Origin: Rhodoferax sp.
GTDB taxonomy: Bacteria > Pseudomonadota > Gammaproteobacteria > Burkholderiales > Burkholderiaceae_C
NCBI GenBank assembly: GCA_016463455.1
Contig: JAEMRG010000151.1
Location: 1-5,231 of the forward strand
Reading direction: 5' to 3'
DNA length: 5,231 nt
In this document: piece after piece, positions 1 to 5,231 of the stretch
How the letters are laid out: each line of letters opens with the position of its first letter
Numbering within the stretch: position 1 is the stretch's first letter
Notes under the pieces: generated by a model
The model's input: the letters and a program-made list of their open reading frames with translations, nothing else
Databases searched by the model: none
What the model was told of the DNA's origin: nothing
Program-made: the position numbers and the translations under genes

Positions 1-278
1 TATTCTTCGGTAAAGAAATCTTCCAGCTCCGGTGTGCCCGCCAGCGCTACTTCATGGAAAAACCGGATGTCGCCCCCTGCACAAAAATTGCCGAAGGGCC
101 CGTTTTTATCGCTGCCCCGCATCGCGATGGCATAGATCGTCGGATCGTTTTTCCACCGACGTAAAGCACCCGCTATGCCACGCACCATCTGCAGGCTCAG
201 TGCGTTCATGGCCTTGGGGCGCGACAGCGTGATCAGGCCCACGCCGCCGCGTTCTTCGATCAGCAGAAATTCCGACAT
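1..278 (-). CDS. Enoyl-CoA hydratase/isomerase-superfamily protein, probably 3-hydroxyisobutyryl-CoA hydrolase (N-terminal part only)
   Basis: Only the first 92 codons are present and the frame is still open at the left edge. The protein begins MSEFLLIEERGGVGLITLSR, a typical crotonase-fold opening. An RPKAMNAL segment follows at about residues 20-27, then FCAGGDIR at 65-72, the region that forms the oxyanion hole binding the acyl-CoA thioester. Family knowledge: the combination FCAGGD(I/V)R plus a following FF.EEY-like stretch (here DFFTEE, with the next codon starting TA) is typical of 3-hydroxyisobutyryl-CoA hydrolases, which release 3-hydroxyisobutyrate from its CoA ester in valine breakdown; plain enoyl-CoA hydratases usually differ here. 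The residues that separate hydrolase from hydratase lie mostly outside the window, so the subfamily is an inference. The ATG at 278-276 has a good ribosome binding site and lies 27 bp after typA, suggesting cotranscription. No signal peptide is seen; a cytoplasmic enzyme is expected. Confidence 0.8.
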   Translation of the reverse strand, partial: MSEFLLIEERGGVGLITLSRPKAMNALSLQMVRGIAGALRRWKNDPTIYAIAMRGSDKNGPFGNFCAGGDIRFFHEVALAGTPELEDFFTEE

Positions 279-285
279 GGCCCGA

Positions 286-290
286 CTCCC
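286..290 (-). promoter_or_regulatory. Ribosome binding site of the partial acyl-CoA gene
   Basis: GGGAG lies 7 nt before the ATG at 278-276, in the 27-bp gap after the typA stop codon. A second purine run, GGAAG at 293-297, is farther away. The spacing supports this start codon and independent ribosome entry on a shared transcript. Confidence 0.55.
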
Positions 291-305
291 AACTTCCAGC
301 CGGAT

Positions 306-2135
306 TTAAGCGCCGCGGCTGGCCTTCTTACGCTCGTGCTCTTTCAAAAAACGCTTACGCAGACGTACGCTTTTAGGCGTAATTTCGACCAGTTCATCGT
401 CCTCAATGAATTCCACGCCGTACTCCAAATTTAAGTCGATAGGGGGCGTGATCTTGATCGCATCTTCTTTGCCGGAAACCCGGAAGTTGGTCAATTGTTT
501 GGTGCGCGTGGCGTTGACCACCAGGTCATTGTCACGGTTGTGGATGCCGACAATCATGCCTTCGTACACCGGGTCGTTGGCGCGCACAAACATGCGGCCC
601 CGGTCGTCCAGCTTACCTAGTGCGTAGGTGAAAATTTCGCCGTCGTCCATCGAGATCAAGACACCGTTTTTACGGCCGCCGATGTCGCCTTTATGCGGCT
701 CGTAGCTGTCGAAAATATTGGAGATCAATCCTGAGCCACGGGTCAGATTCATGAACTCGTTCGTAAAGCCGATCAGGCCGCGCGCTGGAATGCGGTATTC
801 CAAACGCACGCGTCCGCGTCCGTCGGGCTCCATATTCACCAACTCGCCCTTGCGTTCGCCCAGCGCTTGCATGACGCCGCCTTGGTGCTGCTCTTCAATG
901 TCGGCAGTCACCAACTCGATAGGCTCATGGCGCTCGCCACCCACATCCCGAAACACCACGCGGGGCTTGGATACCGCCATCTCATAGCCTTCACGGCGCA
1001 TGTTTTCCAACAGAATCGTCAGGTGCAATTCGCCACGACCGGCCACTTCAAAAATACCTTCTTCGTCGGTTTCTTTCACGCGCAGGGCCACATTGTGCTG
1101 CAGCTCCTTTTGCAGTCGGTCCCAGAGCTGGCGACTGGTGACGAATTTGCCTTCGCGCCCTGCCAGTGGCGAGGTGTTGACGCAGAAGTTCATGATCAGC
1201 GTGGGCTCATCAATCTTGAGCATAGGCAGCGGCGCCGGGCGCAGCGGATCGGTTACCGTAACGCCGATACCGATATCGGTAATGCCGTTGATCAGCACAA
1301 TTTCGCCAGGTCCAGCTTCAGTTACTTGCACGCGGTCTAAGCCCTGGAATGTCAGCACTTGGTTAACGCGGCCTTTGACCACCTGGCCGTCTTCACCAGA
1401 CATCACCAGCACATCTTGACCGGTTTTGATAGTTCCCGCGCTGATACGGCCCACGCCGATACGACCAACAAAAGTGGAAAAGTCTAGCGCTGAAATTTGC
1501 AATTGCAGTGCTGCCTCGGGGTCGCCAGCCTGCGGCGGTACATGGCTCAAGATGGTGTTGAACAAGGCAGACATGTCGGGCCCCCACTGCTCGCCGGAAG
1601 CGCCCTGCTCCATCGAGGTCCAGCCATTGATGCCCGATGCATAGACCACTGGAAAATCCAGCTGCTCGTCGCTTGCGCCAAGTTTGTCAAACAAATCGAA
1701 AGCCGCATTGACCACCATCTGCGGGTTGGAGCCGGGCTTATCCACTTTGTTCACCACCACAATCGGTTTAAGGCCCAGGGCAAGCGCCTTCTTGGTCACA
1801 AAGCGGGTTTGCGGCATCGGGCCTTCCTGCGCATCGATCAGCAGCACCACGCCATCGACCATGGACAGTGCGCGTTCTACCTCGCCGCCGAAGTCCGCGT
1901 GTCCGGGGGTATCGACGATATTGATGTGGGTGCCTTCCCAGCTGACGGCACAGTTCTTTGCCAAGATGGTGATGCCGCGCTCGCGTTCGATGGCGTTGTT
2001 GTCCATCACCGTGTCCACTACTTTTTCATGGTCGGCAAAAGTGCCAGACTGACGCAACAACTGGTCCACCATCGTGGTCTTACCGTGGTCAACGTGCGCA
2101 ATGATCGCGATATTGCGGATTTGTTTACTGCTCAT
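306..2135 (-). CDS. typA: Ribosome-associated translational GTPase TypA/BipA
   Basis: This is a complete 609-residue protein, close to the usual family length of about 605-615. The N-terminal GTPase domain shows AHVDHGKT (13-20, P-loop), RGIT (53-56, switch I), DTPGH (75-79, switch II, with the catalytic His) and NKVD (129-132, guanine specificity). A beta-barrel domain II begins near 205, followed by EF-G-like domains III and V; the family-specific C-terminal domain starts around 485 and includes RGLIGFTNEF. Lys/Arg-rich residues close the protein. Family knowledge: TypA binds the 70S ribosome at the EF-G site and helps large-subunit assembly and growth in cold or stress. The ATG at 2135-2133 is chosen because MSSKQIRNIAIIAHVDHGKT is the normal family N-terminus. 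The same frame extends upstream to an ATG at 2216, but that adds 27 residues unlike the family and overlaps truB. The gene is 43 bp downstream of truB, behind an AT-rich heptamer array. No frameshift or missing motif is seen. Confidence 0.97.
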   Translation of the reverse strand: MSSKQIRNIAIIAHVDHGKTTMVDQLLRQSGTFADHEKVVDTVMDNNAIERERGITILAKNCAVSWEGTHINIVDTPGHADFGGEVERALSMVDGVVLLIDAQEGPMPQTRFVTKKALALGLKPIVVVNKVDKPGSNPQMVVNAAFDLFDKLGASDEQLDFPVVYASGINGWTSMEQGASGEQWGPDMSALFNTILSHVPPQAGDPEAALQLQISALDFSTFVGRIGVGRISAGTIKTGQDVLVMSGEDGQVVKGRVNQVLTFQGLDRVQVTEAGPGEIVLINGITDIGIGVTVTDPLRPAPLPMLKIDEPTLIMNFCVNTSPLAGREGKFVTSRQLWDRLQKELQHNVALRVKETDEEGIFEVAGRGELHLTILLENMRREGYEMAVSKPRVVFRDVGGERHEPIELVTADIEEQHQGGVMQALGERKGELVNMEPDGRGRVRLEYRIPARGLIGFTNEFMNLTRGSGLISNIFDSYEPHKGDIGGRKNGVLISMDDGEIFTYALGKLDDRGRMFVRANDPVYEGMIVGIHNRDNDLVVNATRTKQLTNFRVSGKEDAIKITPPIDLNLEYGVEFIEDDELVEITPKSVRLRKRFLKEHERKKASRGA

Positions 2136-2140
2136 GGTTA

Positions 2141-2150
2141 TCTTTCTTTC
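2141..2150 (-). promoter_or_regulatory. Weak, purine-rich ribosome binding region of typA
   Basis: The transcript reads GAAAGAAAGA ending 5 nt before the typA ATG. It is purine-rich but lacks the GGAG or AGGA core, so pairing with 16S rRNA should be weak. It is the only candidate site before this start. The U-rich leader just upstream could help by binding ribosomal protein S1, which is inference only. Confidence 0.4.
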
Positions 2151-2153
2151 TAC

Positions 2154-2181
2154 AAATTCAAAATTCAAAACACAAAATTCA
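2154..2181 (-). repeat. Tandem array of four 7-bp units in the truB-typA gap
   Basis: On the coding strand the sequence consists of TGAATTT (2181-2175), TGTGTTT (2174-2168), TGAATTT (2167-2161) and TGAATTT (2160-2154). Three units are identical and the second differs at two positions. The TGA of the first unit is the truB stop codon, and the rest forms most of the typA leader. The tract is strikingly AT-rich beside the GC-rich genes. It may be a slippage-prone simple repeat, an unstructured leader, or a chance low-complexity tract. Confidence 0.8.
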
Positions 2182-3138
2182 AGTCGGCCAGGCTGCTTGC
2201 TCGCGCATTTGCGCAATATCCAGCGGACTGAGCAGGCGGGTGGGAATTAACTCGCCCGCCTTTACATGCCCGATACCCAGCAAAGCAGGGGGGTCTTCTG
2301 CATACACCGCCACTTGCCCCGCATCGTCCCACGTACCACGTCGGCGCAGACCGCTCAAAAAACGTCCTGCATTGTCTGCATCCAATGTGATGGGCGCATG
2401 ACCGGCTAACAAACTGTCTACGCTCTGCAAGCAGGCCAGACGCTGCGCCATGTCCATAGCTTCCAGTGCCTGCAGCTCCACGCAACTGCTGATGCCCAAG
2501 TCGCCGGTCTGCACACGGCGCAAAGCACTTAAGTGCGCGCCGCAACCCAGGGCTTTGCCGATGTCTTGTGCCAAGGTGCGTATATAGGTGCCCTTACTAC
2601 ATGCCACTTGCACCGAAAGCGTTGGCACCGCTGCCATCGAGTCATCGGCCAGCAGCGTGATGACATGAACGGTCACATGGCGCACCGCCCGCTCTACTTC
2701 GATTCCGGCACGCGCATACTCGTACAAAGCCTTACCGTCTTTCTTCAGCGCACTGTGCATAGGCGGAATCTGTTCAATCGGGCCGGTAAAGCGGGCCAGC
2801 ACTTCGTCGATGCTTTCCCGGGAAACCTCCACGGGCCGGGTTTGCAAGACCTCGCCTTCAGCGTCGGCCGTGGTAGTCGTAATACCCAGTCGAAAAACTG
2901 CTTGGTACACCTTGTCCGCATCCAATTGCATTTGGCTGAACTTGGTGGCCGCACCAAAACACAATGGCAATACACCGGTGGCCAAGGGATCCAAAGTGCC
3001 CGTGTGACCAGCCTTCTCAGCGGCCAGCAACCATTTGGCTTTTTGCAAAGCCTGGTTGCTGGACCAACCCAGCGGCTTGTCCAGTAACAGCACCCCATGC
3101 ACGGGGCGCCTTGCAACCCGTGCATGCGGCGCGTTCAT
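2179..3138 (-). CDS. truB: tRNA pseudouridine(55) synthase TruB
   Basis: TruB isomerises uridine 55 in the T-loop of most elongator tRNAs to pseudouridine and also acts as a tRNA folding chaperone in the cytoplasm. The 319-residue protein is of normal length. GVLLLDKPLGWSSNQAL (15-31) is the family's opening motif. GHTGTLDPLATG (44-55) holds the catalytic aspartate, Asp50. KVYQAVFRLGITTTTADAEG (76-95) is motif-typical, as is the PPMHSALKKDGKALYEYAR stretch (125-143). CSKGTYIRTLAQDIG (180-194) contains the conserved Arg of the active site. The final 70 or so residues fit the C-terminal PUA-like RNA-binding domain. The ATG at 3138-3136 puts MNAPHARVARRPVHG before the first motif, and an AAGGAAGA site lies at a workable distance. 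The gene starts 5 bp after the rbfA stop, so translation is probably coupled. It ends with TGA inside the heptamer array. Nothing is missing or broken. Confidence 0.97.
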   Translation of the reverse strand: MNAPHARVARRPVHGVLLLDKPLGWSSNQALQKAKWLLAAEKAGHTGTLDPLATGVLPLCFGAATKFSQMQLDADKVYQAVFRLGITTTTADAEGEVLQTRPVEVSRESIDEVLARFTGPIEQIPPMHSALKKDGKALYEYARAGIEVERAVRHVTVHVITLLADDSMAAVPTLSVQVACSKGTYIRTLAQDIGKALGCGAHLSALRRVQTGDLGISSCVELQALEAMDMAQRLACLQSVDSLLAGHAPITLDADNAGRFLSGLRRRGTWDDAGQVAVYAEDPPALLGIGHVKAGELIPTRLLSPLDIAQMREQAAWPT

Positions 3139-3143
3139 GCTAC

Positions 3144-3512
3144 TCAGTCTTCCTTGGCTCGCGAGGACACGGCTCGCGCTATCAGCGCGTTCATGTCCGC
3201 AGCCCGCTCAGTGGTTCGGTCAAAAATAAAGTGCAAGGTCGGCACGGTATGGATGTGCAGGCGTTTAAACAAACCCGCGCGCAAAAAGCCCGCTGCTTGG
3301 TTGAGGCCTTCGCCGCACTGCGCTGCATCGCCCACCAGCAGGCTGAAATACACCTTGGCGTGCGCATAGTCGGGCGTGACTTCCACCGACTGAATCGTCA
3401 CCATGCCCACGCGCGGGTCTTTGAGTTCGCGCGCAATCAGCTCGGTCAGATCGCGCTGGATCTGATCGGCCACGCGAAAACCGCGGTTGGGGGTGGATGA
3501 CTTTTTGCGCAT
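3144..3512 (-). CDS. rbfA: 30S ribosome-binding factor RbfA
   Basis: RbfA is a small KH-fold protein that binds the immature 30S subunit near helix 1 of 16S rRNA, supports late 30S maturation and is important for growth in the cold. The 122-residue product has the family hallmarks: RVADQIQRDLTELIARELKDPRVG (13-36), the EVTPDYAHAKVYFS strand region (44-57), and NQAAGFLRAGLFKRLHIHTVPTLHFIFD (71-98) with the AxG-type helix kink at 73-75. The N-terminus MRKKSSTPNRGF fits what I remember of Comamonadaceae homologues and fixes the ATG at 3512-3510. The frame is open upstream to an ATG at 3644, but those 44 extra residues are Ser/Arg-rich, lie wholly within or just after infB in another frame, and do not look like the family. 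The gene begins 13 bp after the infB stop, and no Shine-Dalgarno sequence is visible in that gap, so translation probably depends on infB termination. Confidence 0.96.
   Translation of the reverse strand: MRKKSSTPNRGFRVADQIQRDLTELIARELKDPRVGMVTIQSVEVTPDYAHAKVYFSLLVGDAAQCGEGLNQAAGFLRAGLFKRLHIHTVPTLHFIFDRTTERAADMNALIARAVSSRAKED
3148..3155 (-). promoter_or_regulatory. Ribosome binding site of truB, inside the 3' end of rbfA
   Basis: AAGGAAGA is formed by the last sense codons of rbfA (Lys-Glu and the start of Asp) and ends 9 nt before the truB ATG. It is the strongest Shine-Dalgarno match at any junction in the window. It supports the chosen truB start and translational coupling with rbfA. Confidence 0.65.
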
Positions 3513-3525
3513 GCAAGGTAAACGC

Positions 3526-5231
3526 TCAGATGGTGCGCGCGATTTCCTTGATCTCGAAGAACTCCAGCTGGTCGCCCACGGCAATGTCGTTGTAGTTCTT
3601 GAGTTTGATACCGCACTCGAAGCCTTCTTTGACTTCGCGGACATCGTCCTTCATGCGCTTGAGTGAATCGAGCTCGCCCGTATAAATCACCACGTTTTCG
3701 CGCAGCAAACGGAAGTGCGCACTGCGGTTGACAAAACCGCCCGTGACCATACAGCCGGCCACGGTACCGATCTTGGACGCCACAAACACGGTACGAATCT
3801 CGGCAAAGCCAATAACTTCCTCGCGCTTTTCTGGTGCCAACATGCCCGACATGGCCGCTTTGAGCTCATCGACTGCGTCGTAAATGATGTTGTAGTAACG
3901 GATGTCAACGCCATTGCCTTCGGCCAATTTGCGAGCGCCGGCATCGGCGCGCACATTAAAGCCAATCACCACCGCCTTAGAAGCAATAGCCAGGTTGATG
4001 TCCGACTCACTGATGCCACCTACTGCCGAGTACACCATTTGCACTTTGACTTCGTCAGTCGAGAGCTTAAGCAGCGACTGCGCCAAGGCCTCTTGCGAAC
4101 CTTGCACATCGGCCTTAACGATGATGGGCAGCATCTTGACGTCGCCCGAACCGATATCGCTGAACATGTTTTCCAGCTTGGCCGCTTGTTGCTTGGCCAG
4201 TTTGGTGTTGCGAAATTTGCCAGCGCGGTAGGTCGCGATTTCGCGCGCACGGCGCTCGTCCGACATCACCATGAATTCGTCGCCCGCTTGCGGCACTTCT
4301 GTCAGGCCTTGAATTTCTACCGGAATGGAGGGGCCGGCGTCTTTGATCGACTTGCCGTTTTCGTCCAACATGGCGCGCACGCGGCCAAAGGTCTGGCCCG
4401 CCAGTACGACATCGCCGGTTTTGAGTGTTCCGGACTGCACCAGCACGGTGGCGACCGGACCGCGCCCTTTATCCAAGCGTGCTTCAATGACCAGGCCCTT
4501 TGCCATCGTATTTACGGGCGCGCGCAACTCAAGCACTTCGGCCTGCAACAACACTTGTTCCAGCAACTCGTCTATGCCCTGCCCGGTTTTGGCAGATACC
4601 GACACAAAGGGCGACTCGCCACCGAATTCCTCGGGTACGACTTCCTCGACCACGAGCTCGTTCTTCACGCGTTCCGGGTTGGAGTCGGGCTTATCAATCT
4701 TATTGATGGCCACCACAATAGGCACACCTGCCGCCTTGGCGTGCTTGATCGCTTCTTTGGTTTGCGGCATCACGCCGTCGTCGGCGGCCACCACCAAAAT
4801 CACAATGTCGGTTGCCTTGGCACCGCGCGCACGCATGGCGGTAAACGCTTCGTGTCCCGGCGTGTCCAAAAAGGACACCATGCCACGGGGTGTTTGCACA
4901 TGGTAGGCGCCAATATGCTGGGTAATCCCACCGGCTTCGCCCGATGCCACTTTGGCGCGACGGATGTAGTCCAACAAAGACGTTTTTCCATGGTCAACGT
5001 GACCCATAACGGTAACCACCGGAGCGCGCGGTAATGACTCCGACTGCGAATGCACTTCTTCGTCGGTAAACGCCTCGGGGTCGTCCAGTGCCGCCACCAC
5101 GGCCGTATGGCCCAGCTCTTCCACGACAATCATGGCGGTATCCTGGTCCAAAGGCTGGTTGATGGTGACCATCTGACCCAGCTTCATCAATTGTTTGATG
5201 ACTTCCGAGGCCTTGATCGCCATCTTGTGCG
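3526..5231 (-). CDS. infB: Translation initiation factor IF-2 (C-terminal part; 5' end beyond the window)
   Basis: IF2 is the GTPase that places initiator fMet-tRNA on the 30S subunit and promotes 50S joining. The last 567 residues are visible. Numbering from the Met codon at 5223, residues 1-55 (KASEVIKQLMKLGQMVTINQ onward) are the IF2 N-terminal fold just before the G domain. GHVDHGKT (74-81) is the P-loop, GGITQHIGAY (98-107) switch I, DTPGHEAF (120-127) switch II, NKID (174-177) and SAK (210-212) the guanine-contact motifs. Domain II, domain III and the fMet-tRNA-binding C2 domain follow, with GFECGIKLKNYNDIAVGDQLEFFE near 534-557. The Met at 5223 is not the true start: the frame continues upstream as His-Lys, and IF2 normally has a long N-terminal region before this point (full length in betaproteobacteria is around 900 residues or more). 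The gene ends with TGA at 3528-3526, just before rbfA. All nucleotide-binding motifs are intact. Confidence 0.98.
   Translation of the reverse strand, partial: HKMAIKASEVIKQLMKLGQMVTINQPLDQDTAMIVVEELGHTAVVAALDDPEAFTDEEVHSQSESLPRAPVVTVMGHVDHGKTSLLDYIRRAKVASGEAGGITQHIGAYHVQTPRGMVSFLDTPGHEAFTAMRARGAKATDIVILVVAADDGVMPQTKEAIKHAKAAGVPIVVAINKIDKPDSNPERVKNELVVEEVVPEEFGGESPFVSVSAKTGQGIDELLEQVLLQAEVLELRAPVNTMAKGLVIEARLDKGRGPVATVLVQSGTLKTGDVVLAGQTFGRVRAMLDENGKSIKDAGPSIPVEIQGLTEVPQAGDEFMVMSDERRAREIATYRAGKFRNTKLAKQQAAKLENMFSDIGSGDVKMLPIIVKADVQGSQEALAQSLLKLSTDEVKVQMVYSAVGGISESDINLAIASKAVVIGFNVRADAGARKLAEGNGVDIRYYNIIYDAVDELKAAMSGMLAPEKREEVIGFAEIRTVFVASKIGTVAGCMVTGGFVNRSAHFRLLRENVVIYTGELDSLKRMKDDVREVKEGFECGIKLKNYNDIAVGDQLEFFEIKEIARTI

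Noticed and set aside
32..232. A 66-codon plus-strand frame
   Set aside because: It is antisense to the conserved crotonase-fold N-terminus, Arg/Cys/Pro/His-rich, and has no recognisable feature.
279..305. Possible terminator after typA
   Set aside because: The 27-bp gap contains no convincing inverted repeat and no T-run on the coding strand.
2136..2216. Upstream in-frame start for typA, adding 27 residues
   Set aside because: The extra residues are translated from the repeat array and the end of truB in another frame, and do not resemble TypA. The start at 2135 gives the normal family N-terminus.
1497..2231. A 244-codon open frame on the plus strand opposite typA
   Set aside because: Its composition matches a shadow of the typA coding strand (rich in His, Gln and Asp), with no motif and no clear ribosome binding site. 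It also runs through the heptamer array into truB.
3513..3644. Upstream in-frame start for rbfA, adding 44 residues
   Set aside because: The extension lies almost entirely inside infB in another frame and is low-complexity Ser/Arg/Thr-rich. RbfA normally starts close to the MRKKSS position.
1730..4700. Short matching DNA stretches shared by typA and infB (around 2087-2097 versus 4992-5002, and around 1727-1742 versus 4678-4693)
   Set aside because: They encode the P-loop and NK(V/I)DKP motifs common to translational GTPases. The similarity follows from protein conservation and is too short to suggest recombination or a repeat.
3715..5034. A 439-codon open frame on the plus strand opposite infB
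   Set aside because: It is antisense to a strongly conserved gene. Its product is His/Gln/Arg-rich with no recognisable domain, as expected from the complement of GC-biased codons.
5221..5223. ATG at 5223 as the start of infB
   Set aside because: The frame continues upstream with His-Lys to the window edge, and IF2 has a long N-terminal region before this segment, so this is an internal methionine.

Overview
The window is an ordinary, well-preserved piece of bacterial chromosome carrying part of a translation and ribosome-biogenesis operon. All recognisable genes lie on the minus strand, so transcription runs from the right edge to the left. In transcription order they are: infB (initiation factor IF2, 5' end beyond the right edge), rbfA (30S maturation factor), truB (tRNA pseudouridine-55 synthase), typA/bipA (ribosome-associated GTPase), and the first 92 codons of an enoyl-CoA hydratase/isomerase-superfamily gene that most resembles 3-hydroxyisobutyryl-CoA hydrolase and runs off the left edge.

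The organism is most likely a betaproteobacterium of the Burkholderiales, probably Comamonadaceae (Rhodoferax/Polaromonas/Acidovorax-like). This is a judgement from remembered protein character, especially the RbfA N-terminus and the TypA segment after its G domain, together with the moderately GC-rich coding sequence and the order infB-rbfA-truB-typA. No database search was made.

Layout: infB fills 3526-5231. A 13-bp gap leads to rbfA (3144-3512), a 5-bp gap to truB (2179-3138), a 43-bp gap to typA (306-2135), and a 27-bp gap to the partial acyl-CoA gene (1-278). No intergenic stretch exceeds 43 bp and no hairpin followed by a T-run is visible in any gap, so one polycistronic message through all five genes is plausible. 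No stretch over 300 bp lacks a gene.

The first four genes share a theme. IF2 joins the subunits at initiation, RbfA matures the 30S subunit, TruB makes pseudouridine 55 in the tRNA T-loop, and TypA binds 70S ribosomes and aids subunit assembly under stress. The last gene is metabolic (probably valine catabolism) and appears to be a passenger.

I found no new biological system. The most unusual local structure is an AT-rich array of four 7-bp units (one degenerate) between truB and typA, whose first unit supplies the truB stop codon. The next is the apparent lack of a Shine-Dalgarno sequence before rbfA.
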